The notes: generated from the letters alone by a model not told the origin. Counted from the first letter of the stretch, positions 7,459-15,363 are shown. The stretch: DNA of 25,191 nt from Ruminococcus sp. (GCA_031262625.1 JAISHJ010000039.1:1-25191); one strand, 5' to 3'. Numbers and translations are program-made.

Positions 7459-9204
7459 TTAGGCTTCTGTTACGCGGTTTTGGGATTCGTAAACTTCGCG
7501 ATAGATTGCGCTGTTTTCCATCAGTTCTAAGTGAGTTCCCATTGCGGAAATATGCCCGTCGTCGAGGATAATTATCTTGTCGGCATCTTCAACCGAAGCT
7601 ACACGCTGGGCAATTATAAGCTTTGTTGTGTGCGGAATTTCTTCGCGGAGAGCCTTTCTTATCTGCGCATCGGTTTTTGTATCAACAGCAGAAGTGGAGT
7701 CGTCGAGTATTAAGACTTTCGGCTTTTTCATTAACGCTCTTGCTATACAGAGACGTTGTTTTTGACCGCCGGAGACGTTTGTGCCGCCCTGCTCGATATA
7801 GGTATCGTAGCGGTCGGGGAACTGCTCAATAAAGCTGTCGGCACAGGCAAGCTTACATACGCGCTCAATCTCTTCATCAGTCGCATCTTCGTTACCCCAG
7901 CGGATATTATCCTTAATAGTTCCCGAAAAGAGGACATTTTTTTGGAGAACAACCGAAACTGCATCCCTAAGTTCTTTTATGTTGTAGTCTCTGACGTCAA
8001 TTCCGCCGACCTTAACATTTCCTTCTGTGGCATCATAAAGGCGCGGAATAAGCGAAACAAGGCTTGATTTTGAAGAGCCTGTACCGCCCAAAATCCCGAC
8101 AGTTTCGCCGGAATTAATCTTAAAATTAATTCCTTCAAGTACATTCTTTTCGGCATTTTCGGAATAGCGGAAATTTACGCCGTTAAACTCAATCGAACCG
8201 TCGCGGATTTCTGTAATATGTTCTTTGCCGTCCGTAAGGTCGCTTTTTTCATTGAGTACCTGTGTGATACGCTCGGCAGAAGCTCTCGAAATAACTATCA
8301 TTACGAAAACGAATGAAAGCATCATAAGGCTCATGAGTATCTGCATAGTATAGGCGATAAGGCTTGTAAGTTCGCCTGTAGAAAGACCTAAATCTTCGTT
8401 ATTGCCGGAATTGACGATTGCGTGTGCGCCGAACCATGCAAGTAAAATCATACTGCAAAAAACGCAAAACTGCATAACAGGACCGTTTAGAGCAATAATC
8501 GTTTCTGCCTTTGAAAAATCTTTGAAGATTGACATTGAAATCTTCTTAAATTTTGAGTCTTCGTAATCTTCTCTGTTATAAGCCTTAACTGCTCTCATGC
8601 CGGAAAGATTCTCGCCTACGACACTGTTTAGGTGGTCATAGGTATTAAAAACCCGCTCGAAAAGCACGTGGGCTTTGCTCTGGATAATATATAAAAATAT
8701 CGCCAATATCGGAATAAACGCAACGAATATTAAAGACAGCTGATTGTCGATAAGCATTGAAGCTACGAAAGCGAAGATAAGCATTAAGGGTGCGCGGAAA
8801 GCAAGCCTTATAATCATCTGATAGGCATTCTGGACGTTCGTAACGTCTGTAGTAAGCCTTGTAATGAGAGAAGCTGTCGAGAATTTGTCGATATTATGGA
8901 AGGAGAAATTCTGAATATTCTGATATATATCATTCCGCAGATTGGAAGCAAAGCCTGTAGAAGCGTGGGCGGCAAATTTACCTGCCATATACCCCGCCGC
9001 AAGGGACAAAAGAGCAGCGCCGAGGAGTATCGCGCCTATCCTAAGTATCTCATTCATGTTTCCGGCACTGATTCCGTCGTCAATGAGCCTTGCCATTAAA
9101 GTAGGAATTGATACTTCGAGAAGTACCTCAAAGAACATGAAAACAGGTGTTAAAATTGAACTTTTCTTATACTGTCTGATGCTTTTTGCCAGAGTCTTAA
9201 TCAT
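7459..9204 (-). CDS. ABC exporter half-transporter, subunit with degenerate ATP site
   Basis: A 581-residue half-transporter and presumed partner of the next gene. Six membrane segments lie in about residues 15-310, followed by an ATPase domain. Walker A is GGTGSSKSS near 371, with Ser where the consensus has Gly before Lys, and the signature is NVSGGQKQR. The catalytic Glu after Walker B is Asp (LILDDSTSAVD), and the H-loop His is Gln (IIAQRVAS). Loss of Glu and His marks the non-hydrolysing site of heterodimeric ABC exporters; this is family specialisation, not decay. A good AAGG precedes the ATG by 8 nt. The 112-bp gap to the partner gene is unusually long and contains an open extension in the +1 frame. 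Upstream, queC is 67 bp away with an inverted repeat between. Confidence 0.94.
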   Translation of the reverse strand: MIKTLAKSIRQYKKSSILTPVFMFFEVLLEVSIPTLMARLIDDGISAGNMNEILRIGAILLGAALLSLAAGYMAGKFAAHASTGFASNLRNDIYQNIQNFSFHNIDKFSTASLITRLTTDVTNVQNAYQMIIRLAFRAPLMLIFAFVASMLIDNQLSLIFVAFIPILAIFLYIIQSKAHVLFERVFNTYDHLNSVVGENLSGMRAVKAYNREDYEDSKFKKISMSIFKDFSKAETIIALNGPVMQFCVFCSMILLAWFGAHAIVNSGNNEDLGLSTGELTSLIAYTMQILMSLMMLSFVFVMIVISRASAERITQVLNEKSDLTDGKEHITEIRDGSIEFNGVNFRYSENAEKNVLEGINFKINSGETVGILGGTGSSKSSLVSLIPRLYDATEGNVKVGGIDVRDYNIKELRDAVSVVLQKNVLFSGTIKDNIRWGNEDATDEEIERVCKLACADSFIEQFPDRYDTYIEQGGTNVSGGQKQRLCIARALMKKPKVLILDDSTSAVDTKTDAQIRKALREEIPHTTKLIIAQRVASVEDADKIIILDDGHISAMGTHLELMENSAIYREVYESQNRVTEA

Positions 9205-9234
9205 TATCTGTACCTTCTTATTTAAGCAGCGTTA

Positions 9235-9252
9235 TGCGTAACAAATTACGCA
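9235..9252. repeat. Perfect inverted repeat between queC and ABC exporter
   Basis: TGCGTAA-CAAA-TTACGCA is a 7-bp perfect stem with a 4-nt loop, about 31 bp upstream of the first ABC exporter ATG. No T-tract follows on the minus strand, so a terminator is unlikely. An operator or an mRNA processing hairpin separating the que genes from the exporter genes is possible. Confidence 0.45.
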
Positions 9253-9271
9253 CGGCGCCGGGAATTTTTAG

Positions 9272-9952
9272 TTATATAGCAGGGTCTTTTATGCCTGCCG
9301 CCGCAAATGCTGCCGCACGGTCAATGCAGGTTCCGCATTGCCCGCAGGGGCGGTCACTGCCGACATAGCAACTCCATGTAAGTTCATATGGAACGTTAAG
9401 GCTTACGCCGAGTTTCACTATTTCTGCTTTAGTCATATTTACGAAAGGCGCTGAAAGCTTCAATCCGCCGCCGCTTCCGGTAATCAGTGCAGAGTTCATC
9501 GCTGCGGCAAATTCGGGGGAACAGTCGGGGTAAGCACTTCCTGCGCTGTCGTCGGCGTGCGCGCCGTAAATTACCGCTTCACAGCCGTTTGAGATAGCAA
9601 CCGCCGCCGCCGTCGAAATAAACAGACCGTTACGAAACGGAACATAGGTTGACACAGGAGTAAGCCCGCCGGTTTTTGCTGTCTGCTCCCCATAACTTTC
9701 TTTCGGAATTTCAGCTTCCGAATTTGAGAGTAATACACAGTCGGAATCGGCAAACACAGCGTTAAGGTCGATAGTTTTAAGCGGTATTTTATAAAACTTC
9801 GCAACGTTTTCAGCCGCCCGCAGTTCTCTCGCGTGCTTCTGCCCATACGAAACAGAGAGGGCGATAACTTCTTCATAGTCGCGTACGGCAAGCGCAAGAG
9901 CAGTTGTGCTGTCCACGCCGCCGGATAGGAGCACTAAGCTTTTCATAGACAT
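9272..9952 (-). CDS. queC: 7-cyano-7-deazaguanine (preQ0) synthase QueC
   Basis: Converts 7-carboxy-7-deazaguanine plus ammonia and ATP to preQ0, the last step of the shared 7-deazaguanine pathway. The PP-loop SGGVDS is at 10-15, and the C-terminal zinc site has C195, C203, C206 and C209 (CYVGSDRPCGQCGTC). The 226-residue length is typical. It lies 22 bp downstream of folE, and the four que genes run in one direction. The start is uncertain between the ATG at 9952 and a second ATG two codons later, whose upstream GGA is slightly better placed. The genes for conversion of preQ0 to preQ1 and tRNA insertion (queF, tgt) are not in this window. Confidence 0.96.
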   Translation of the reverse strand: MSMKSLVLLSGGVDSTTALALAVRDYEEVIALSVSYGQKHARELRAAENVAKFYKIPLKTIDLNAVFADSDCVLLSNSEAEIPKESYGEQTAKTGGLTPVSTYVPFRNGLFISTAAAVAISNGCEAVIYGAHADDSAGSAYPDCSPEFAAAMNSALITGSGGGLKLSAPFVNMTKAEIVKLGVSLNVPYELTWSCYVGSDRPCGQCGTCIDRAAAFAAAGIKDPAI

Positions 9953-9974
9953 TCCGATAAAAATACCAAACTTT

Positions 9975-10559
9975 TCATATGCATTTTAACTCAAGATAGA
10001 GTTTATTACGCAGGCGTTCGTCCGATAAAAACCGCCCTGTCAGGGTAGAAGTAGTCGTCAGCGAACCTACATTTTTTATTCCTCTTGCGGTTATACAGCT
10101 GTGCTTTGCAGATATAAATACCGCCGCATCTTCCGAACCCGAAGCTATTTGTATAATCTCGCTTATGTCACGCCCTAACCGCTCTTGAATAGTAAGGCGT
10201 TTCGCCGCTGTTTCGGCAATTCTTGCTATTTTAGAAAGCCCCAAAATCTTACCGCGCGGAATATAAGCAACCGTTATCTTCATATCGTACATCAGCGCAA
10301 GATGATGTTCGCAATAAGAAAACGCATCAATATCCTTGACTATTACTATATCGTCGGCGGTTTCTATATTAATCGGGGACTCAAAAGTCTTCCCGAACAT
10401 TTCGGCAATTTGGGCGTTTGTTAAGTTTATACCCGCAAGCTGCTCCTCAATCGCGTTTGCGACACGCTCCGGCGTGTCAAGAAGCCCTTCGCGTGAGGAA
10501 TCTTCGCCGATTGCTTCTAAAAGCCCTTTTATATGATATTTTATCCGCTCTTTATCCAT
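9975..10559 (-). CDS. folE: GTP cyclohydrolase I
   Basis: Opens the imidazole ring of GTP to give 7,8-dihydroneopterin triphosphate, the first step toward both tetrahydrofolate and queuosine. The zinc ligands are visible: C83 and H86 in SYCEHH, and C155 in HSCITARG. Other family landmarks are GLSKIAR and RLTIQERLGRDI. Most GTP cyclohydrolases have Met after the third ligand Cys (HxCM); here it is Ile. The 194-residue length is normal for type IA. Its place between queE and queC indicates a main role in feeding deazapurine synthesis. GGAAG lies just before the ATG, and 24 bp separate it from queE. Confidence 0.96.
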   Translation of the reverse strand: MDKERIKYHIKGLLEAIGEDSSREGLLDTPERVANAIEEQLAGINLTNAQIAEMFGKTFESPINIETADDIVIVKDIDAFSYCEHHLALMYDMKITVAYIPRGKILGLSKIARIAETAAKRLTIQERLGRDISEIIQIASGSEDAAVFISAKHSCITARGIKNVGSLTTTSTLTGRFLSDERLRNKLYLELKCI

Positions 10560-10583
10560 TAATCTTCCAAAACAAAAATTATT

Positions 10584-11285
10584 TTATTTTCTGCGGCGGT
10601 CTCCCCAGATGATTTTATGAAGCTGTAATCCGAGCCTTGCGTCAAGCGCGTTGTTTACTATAAAATCCGCAATCTCTTCCGGGTTCATTACGCCATACAC
10701 GGGCGAAAGGAATATATTGGTGCGTTTTGCAAGGGAGTAGTCTTTTATTATCGCTGCCGTCTGCTCTAAATCATCCGCAGAACCTACGACGAATTTTACG
10801 CAGTCACGCTTCCCTAAAAGTCCGAAATTTTTATATACAATCCGATCCGACATACCGCTTGAAGGGAGTTTGCAGTCAACGGTAAATGAGATTTTTTCGC
10901 CGGAACGGCGTATGTAATCAAGAGGAATCGAACCGTTCGTTTCAATTTCACTCGAAAAGAAAGGGTCGTCCGCGAATTTTCGGAGGATTTCCGAAAAATG
11001 TAAAGCTAAAAGCGGCTCGCCGCCCGTTAACGTAACGTTTGAAAGCCCCTTGTCTAGTGCGTAGAAGTATATCTCATCCGGGGTAAGATACAGTGCCGGG
11101 CAGTCATCATCATTTGCCCATTTCGTATCGCACCATTCACAGGAGAGGTTACATCCCGCAAAACGGATAAAAGTTGCCGGTGCGCCTTGTTTTAAGCCCT
11201 CGCCGTTTATGCCGGAAAACATTTCGGCAACAGCCGTACGATCATTCTTGTCCGGGATTTTTCCCCTAACGGGTACGACTTTCAT
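10584..11285 (-). CDS. queE: 7-carboxy-7-deazaguanine synthase QueE (radical SAM)
   Basis: A radical S-adenosylmethionine enzyme that contracts 6-carboxytetrahydropterin to 7-carboxy-7-deazaguanine. The 4Fe-4S cysteines are C45, C49 and C52 (CNLSCEWC, the CX3CX2C form), preceded by the typical FSGINGEG and RFAGC. The SAM-binding motif TLTGGEPLL and ETNGS follow. The protein is 233 residues. The ATG is preceded by AAGGGA at 8 nt. It sits 43 bp downstream of queD and upstream of folE, completing the preQ0 pathway. Confidence 0.96.
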   Translation of the reverse strand: MKVVPVRGKIPDKNDRTAVAEMFSGINGEGLKQGAPATFIRFAGCNLSCEWCDTKWANDDDCPALYLTPDEIYFYALDKGLSNVTLTGGEPLLALHFSEILRKFADDPFFSSEIETNGSIPLDYIRRSGEKISFTVDCKLPSSGMSDRIVYKNFGLLGKRDCVKFVVGSADDLEQTAAIIKDYSLAKRTNIFLSPVYGVMNPEEIADFIVNNALDARLGLQLHKIIWGDRRRK

Positions 11286-11328
11286 ATATATAACATCCCT
11301 TTTTACATTGGTAAATATTAACTATTAT

Positions 11329-11757
11329 CTAATCTTCAGAATATGTTGCGGAATTTTCGGGAGACTCATATACAGTAACCGCCAAAACGCGTATATGCTC
11401 AGGGAGAACAGTACTCATAGATTTATAGAAATACCCGGCAAAATGCTCTGCCGTTGGGCGAAACAGCACTTCCGACAGCGCGAAGCCGCCGACATTAAGA
11501 GCATCGAAAAGTTCATTTGAAAGCGTACCCTTTTCATAGATAAGGGTATGGTCAAAACGCTCGCAAAGGGACTCAAGGACTGCTTTTGCATCGGAAAAGT
11601 CAACAACCATTCCGCTTTTTTCTCCGGACATTATAAGCGCGCCCGAAAGCGAAACGGCTACATCAAAACGATGTCCGTGTATATTTTTGCATTTTCCGTT
11701 ATATCCCGAGAGGAAATGCGCCGCATCAAAATGCCCTGTTAAGTTAATACTGTACAT
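11329..11757 (-). CDS. queD: 6-carboxy-5,6,7,8-tetrahydropterin synthase QueD
   Basis: Converts dihydroneopterin triphosphate to 6-carboxytetrahydropterin. The zinc ligands H14, H27 and H29 (FDAAHF and NIHGHRF) and the catalytic C23 are present, as are VVDFSDAK, FDHT and the PTAEH motif that recognises the pterin. At 142 residues it is slightly longer than the usual 120-odd. It is the first gene of the minus-strand que cluster, with a consensus promoter upstream and AGGGA before the ATG. Confidence 0.95.
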   Translation of the reverse strand: MYSINLTGHFDAAHFLSGYNGKCKNIHGHRFDVAVSLSGALIMSGEKSGMVVDFSDAKAVLESLCERFDHTLIYEKGTLSNELFDALNVGGFALSEVLFRPTAEHFAGYFYKSMSTVLPEHIRVLAVTVYESPENSATYSED

Positions 11758-11791
11758 ACAATTTCCCTGTTTTTCTTTTTAAGTAAATTTC

Positions 11792-11820
11792 ATTATAGCA
11801 CAAACCCAAATTAATGTCAA
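11792..11820 (-). promoter_or_regulatory. Consensus promoter for the queDE-folE-queC operon
   Basis: On the minus strand, TTGACA (11815-11820) and TATAAT (11792-11797) are separated by 17 bp, a perfect SigA consensus. The predicted start is near 11785, leaving a leader of about 28 nt with AGGGA. That is too short to hold a preQ1 riboswitch. Confidence 0.9.
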
Positions 11821-11886
11821 CCTTTTTAGCAGAAGTTTCATCTAAAAATTATAAAAATTAATAATTCCGAAATTTCCGATTATCTC

Positions 11887-11915
11887 TTGATTTTACATTT
11901 TCAATATGGTATAAT
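11887..11915 (+). promoter_or_regulatory. Extended -10 promoter positioned for a leaderless transcript
   Basis: TTGATT (11887-11892), a 17-bp spacer and TATAAT (11910-11915) with an upstream TGG extended -10. Only six bases (ATTTAT) separate the -10 box from the ATG at 11922, so the expected +1 is the A of the start codon. No Shine-Dalgarno site is present. Confidence 0.85.
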
Positions 11916-11921
11916 ATTTAT

Positions 11922-12965
11922 ATGTATAAAAAAGCGTTATCGGTTTTACTGTCCGTAGCTATATCTATAGCCTTAATTTTGTCGTTTCCGCTCGGAGTTT
12001 CGGCGGAGGGCAGCAAAAATTATTACATAGACGGCTTTTCTGCTGCGGAAAGGGCGGTTTATTCGCGGGTGCTTGAAGCAGTCAAGGCTTGCAAAGATTC
12101 CGTTACCATTACCGCTGTGAGTTCCGACCGTGCGGATATAATAGGCAAAATCGGCAATACCCTGCTGTTTTACGACCCGACTGCGTGGAACCTACGCGAT
12201 TTGCGTTACACCGCAACCGGGAACAGCGTTACTATCGAATTTGCTTATCTTATGGAACACGAGGATTATGTTGCCGCCGAAGCGGAAATAGAGAGCGTTG
12301 TTGACGAGGTTGTCGGGAAAATCGAAGGTAAGAGCGAACTTACTAAACTTCGCTATATACACGACTATATTGTAACGAATGTATCTTACGAGACAGGCGG
12401 CGAAATGTCGGGAGCGCTCTACCAAGCACTCATTAACGGCTCTGCGAAATGCGACGGATACGCCCTTGCTTTCCAGCTTCTCTGTGAAAGAGCCGGAATA
12501 CCCTGTGTGACAGTTATAACCGATCCGAGAGAAGATGTGCCGATAGGTTACAGTGTCGGACACGCTTGGAATAAGGTTAAGATCAGCAAAAGCTGGTATA
12601 ATATCGACTGCACCTTAGACGACACAACTCTTCCGTGGGACACTCTCTGTTATGATTACTATATGCTTGCAGATTCCGAAATGGGAAGCATACATAAAGC
12701 ATGGGACGATCCGTTTGTATCCGAACCTGCCGCAAAAAATACAAAAAACAGCTTTTACGAAGTAAAGAAGCTGACGGCGGGGACGGCTGTCATTGCGGAG
12801 GAACTCATTGAAAGACAGCTTAGCGAGGGAAATATTTACGCGGCTGTAGAAATTCCCGATAAAGACATTTTAGATGAAACTATTCTGAATATAAAAGCAA
12901 GCGAAACGAAAAATGCTTTCATAAATCCCGAACGTCAGATTTTACATATAAAAAGCGGAAATTAA
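11922..12965 (+). CDS. Secreted transglutaminase-like protein, first of three paralogues
   Basis: A 347-residue exported protein. A signal peptide spans about residues 1-28 (Lys-rich start, hydrophobic core, cleavage after VSA). Residues 30-110 form a domain shared with the next two genes. A transglutaminase-like core follows with a complete Cys-His-Asp triad: C177 (AKCDGYA), H214 (GHAWNKV) and D229 (WYNID). This fold includes protein crosslinkers, peptidases and deamidases, so the reaction cannot be fixed. There is no sortase signal or C-terminal anchor, so it is probably released or wall-associated. Only 1 bp separates it from the next gene. The start fits the signal peptide, has no ribosome-binding site, and lies at the predicted transcription start. 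Confidence 0.85.
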   Translation: MYKKALSVLLSVAISIALILSFPLGVSAEGSKNYYIDGFSAAERAVYSRVLEAVKACKDSVTITAVSSDRADIIGKIGNTLLFYDPTAWNLRDLRYTATGNSVTIEFAYLMEHEDYVAAEAEIESVVDEVVGKIEGKSELTKLRYIHDYIVTNVSYETGGEMSGALYQALINGSAKCDGYALAFQLLCERAGIPCVTVITDPREDVPIGYSVGHAWNKVKISKSWYNIDCTLDDTTLPWDTLCYDYYMLADSEMGSIHKAWDDPFVSEPAAKNTKNSFYEVKKLTAGTAVIAEELIERQLSEGNIYAAVEIPDKDILDETILNIKASETKNAFINPERQILHIKSGN

Positions 12966-12966
12966 A

Positions 12967-14130
12967 ATGAAGATAAAAAGTATAATTTTAGCGGTAATTA
13001 CGGCATTTTCTATATTTGCCGCCTCGCCTGTTTATAGTTTTGCCGACGAAACTAACGGTACGCCTTATTTTTACGGCGATCTTACTGCGGAAGAGAAAGC
13101 TGCTTACGACAGCCTGCTTATTGCCGTTAACGAGGGTTCCGATACTGCCGTAACGCCTTCCGTCTTGTCGGAGGAGAGTATTGAGCGCATTAAAGCACTC
13201 CTCCTTTATTATAGCCCGAAACATTTTAATATCGCCGGTATTGAAAGCACTTCGGAACAGACCTTCGCAATATCTTATCGCTTTGACAAAGAAAAGTATG
13301 AAGAGATGAAAAGTGCTGTTGATGCCCGCGTGGCTGAAATTTTGGCGATTGCCGACACAAAAACTTCCGAATATACAAAGCTTGTGTCTATACATGACGA
13401 AATAAATAAAAACTGCTCCTACAGCGATATTTCCGGCGAAAAATCTACCGTTTACGGGGCACTTGTTGTGGGGCTTGCGGATTCCTTCGGCTACGCTGAG
13501 GCTTTCTGCCTTATAGCGGAGAAAGCCGGTATACCTTCATTCGTCAATATCTACACCGAAAACGGTGTAACGAAGGCAAGAAGTTCCGTTTCGCTTGATG
13601 CTTACTGGTATAATATAGACTGCGCGAAAGACGATATTTCACGCTTCGCAGAAAATGACAGTTACGGCTGGTTTATGGTTCCCGACAGCTTTTATTCGGG
13701 TACTTCCCCCTATTCGGTGTATTTTGTTTCTCCGGCGGCAGTTGCTATAAACAATTACTACTATAAAGCGGCAGAACTTGATGTTAAGACCGATGTTGAA
13801 GCCCGAGTGCTTTTCGGAACGCTTATTGCCGACTACAGCAAGACTAAAAAAAGCACGGTGCGTTTCACCTTTTCCGATACCGCCGCACTTAACCATTTTA
13901 TAAAAACCGTTTCCGAAACATCCTTCCTTACCGATGCGCTCGATATTGTCGCGAAATATACCGCAGAACCGATTGTAACCGATATTGCGGACATAAGTTT
14001 CAACATGAAAACAAGGGTAGTTACCCTCGTAATCTACTACCCCGATACGAAGCTTTCCGATTATTATACCGATACCTCAAATTTCACTCCTGAACAGCTT
14101 CAAAACCTAAGTCTTTACGGCATCAATTAA
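12967..14130 (+). CDS. Secreted transglutaminase-like pseudoenzyme, second paralogue
   Basis: A 387-residue protein with a signal peptide of about 26 residues (MKIKSIILAVITAFSIF start). It has the same architecture as its neighbours: a YFYGDLTAEEKAAY-type N-terminal domain, then the transglutaminase-like core. The catalytic Cys is Ser (S173 in DSFGY) and the catalytic His is Lys (K203 in VTKARS, aligned with GHAW). Only D218 (WYNID) is kept. The reading frame is intact and surrounding fold residues are conserved, so this looks like a maintained non-catalytic binding or regulatory protein rather than a pseudogene. It begins 1 bp after the first gene and is followed after 21 bp by the third, so the three are presumably one transcript. 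The partner or ligand is unknown. Confidence 0.82.
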   Translation: MKIKSIILAVITAFSIFAASPVYSFADETNGTPYFYGDLTAEEKAAYDSLLIAVNEGSDTAVTPSVLSEESIERIKALLLYYSPKHFNIAGIESTSEQTFAISYRFDKEKYEEMKSAVDARVAEILAIADTKTSEYTKLVSIHDEINKNCSYSDISGEKSTVYGALVVGLADSFGYAEAFCLIAEKAGIPSFVNIYTENGVTKARSSVSLDAYWYNIDCAKDDISRFAENDSYGWFMVPDSFYSGTSPYSVYFVSPAAVAINNYYYKAAELDVKTDVEARVLFGTLIADYSKTKKSTVRFTFSDTAALNHFIKTVSETSFLTDALDIVAKYTAEPIVTDIADISFNMKTRVVTLVIYYPDTKLSDYYTDTSNFTPEQLQNLSLYGIN

Positions 14131-14151
14131 TTTATTTCTGAGAGGAAGCCT

Positions 14152-15264
14152 ATGAAAAAACTAATCGCTCTGCTCTTTACAATGCTTATGGTCGTAACCT
14201 TTCCGGTGACTGCATTTGCCGCCGAAGAAAAACTTACCGTTCCCGACGTAAAGGACCATCTCCCCTATTACTACACCCTTTTGTCGGCTGAGGAGAAAGA
14301 AGATTATCTTGTGCTTCGGAAGGCGGTTATTAATCATGACAAGCGGATTGAATTCACCGCTTCGGAAGTTACGCAGGGCTTCCTTAATAAAGCACTGGCG
14401 ATAATGCTCGAATATGATTCCCTGACTTTCGATATAGAAAATATCAGTACAAAGTCGTCGGGTTACTCAATGAACGGAAATTTCCGCGCAAGCAAGTATG
14501 AACTTGTGTTTGAATATCTTATGACGAAAGATAACTACTTAAGAGCCGTTGCTTATACCGATAAGAAGATACAAAAATTCCTTAAGACTATCCCGGAAGA
14601 TATGAGTACGCGGAATATTCTTGTGAAGGCGCACGACTTTATTGCAAAACAGTGCGTATACGACCTTGAATATAAAAACGGTTACACCGCTTATGCCGCC
14701 GTTGTTTACGGAAAGGCTCTCTGCGAAGGCTACGCTAAAGCTTTTCAATATATCTGCGAAGAAATAGGCGTACCCTGTGTTATCGCTGTAGGCGATTCAT
14801 ACAATTCCAATATAGGTCACGCATGGAATAAGGTGAAAATCGGCGATAACTGGTATAATGTTGACGTAACAAACGATGATACCGATTCCGAGATGAACGG
14901 CTATGTCTCGAAAAGCTATATGTTCCTTGCGGATTCGGAATACCCGCTTGCGAAAGAAATTAATACCGATGAGCTTGACGAACCCGTTGCTTCCGACACT
15001 ACCCGCAGCTTTTACGAGCTTTCTAAACAGACTTTTGCTACAAGCGCAGATGCGATAGAATATATGAAAACAAAATTACAGGGCGACCTCCCCGTAAACG
15101 TAGCCGTTGCTTTTGCCGACAAGGCAGAATATAAGAAATTCCTCGATGATTTCTTTGATGCCGCTTCAAAAACTCCTGCACTTAAAAAATACAGTGAAGC
15201 TACCGCCTATTACTACACTAACGACATGATGAACACAATTATACTGTATTTTTACAGTGAATGA
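14152..15264 (+). CDS. Secreted transglutaminase-like protein, third paralogue
   Basis: A 370-residue protein with a signal peptide cleaved after about residue 23 (AFA). The N-terminal domain (PYYYTLLSAEEKEDY) resembles those of the two preceding genes. The triad is complete: C191 (ALCEGYA), H223 (GHAWNKV) and D238 (WYNVD), with the same 15-residue His-Asp spacing as the first paralogue. Strong GAGAGGAAG lies before the ATG. It is the last gene of the unit, since an intrinsic terminator follows within 12 bp of the stop. A cell-envelope or secreted protein-modifying role is inferred from the fold and export signal only. Confidence 0.85.
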   Translation: MKKLIALLFTMLMVVTFPVTAFAAEEKLTVPDVKDHLPYYYTLLSAEEKEDYLVLRKAVINHDKRIEFTASEVTQGFLNKALAIMLEYDSLTFDIENISTKSSGYSMNGNFRASKYELVFEYLMTKDNYLRAVAYTDKKIQKFLKTIPEDMSTRNILVKAHDFIAKQCVYDLEYKNGYTAYAAVVYGKALCEGYAKAFQYICEEIGVPCVIAVGDSYNSNIGHAWNKVKIGDNWYNVDVTNDDTDSEMNGYVSKSYMFLADSEYPLAKEINTDELDEPVASDTTRSFYELSKQTFATSADAIEYMKTKLQGDLPVNVAVAFADKAEYKKFLDDFFDAASKTPALKKYSEATAYYYTNDMMNTIILYFYSE

Positions 15265-15275
15265 TAAAAACCTAC

Positions 15276-15325
15276 ATATTGTCCGCCTGATAAATTTTCA
15301 GGCGGACAATATTTATTTTTATTTT
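15276..15325 (+). terminator. Strong intrinsic terminator after the transglutaminase-like genes
   Basis: A perfect 15-bp stem, ATATTGTCCGCCTGA with TCAGGCGGACAATAT (15276-15290 and 15298-15312), encloses the 7-nt loop TAAATTT. A T-rich tail follows (TTATTTTTATTTTT). Confidence 0.93.
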
Positions 15326-15328
15326 TGC

Positions 15329-15357
15329 TTGACAAAGCATTTCACATATGGTATAAT
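15329..15357 (+). promoter_or_regulatory. Consensus promoter for the rnjA operon
   Basis: TTGACA (15329-15334), a 17-bp spacer and TATAAT (15352-15357) with TGG before the -10 box. This is a perfect SigA consensus placed just after the terminator. The predicted start is near 15364, about 246 nt upstream of the rnjA ATG. Confidence 0.92.
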
Positions 15358-15363
15358 AGTAAC

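Noticed and set aside
11758..11790. preQ1 riboswitch upstream of queD
   Set aside because: The predicted leader is about 28 nt with no H-type pseudoknot-like aptamer; only a ribosome-binding site is visible.
12967..14130. Second transglutaminase-like gene as a decayed pseudogene
   Set aside because: The full-length frame, signal peptide, start signal and fold residues are intact; only the catalytic residues are changed. It is treated as a pseudoenzyme instead.
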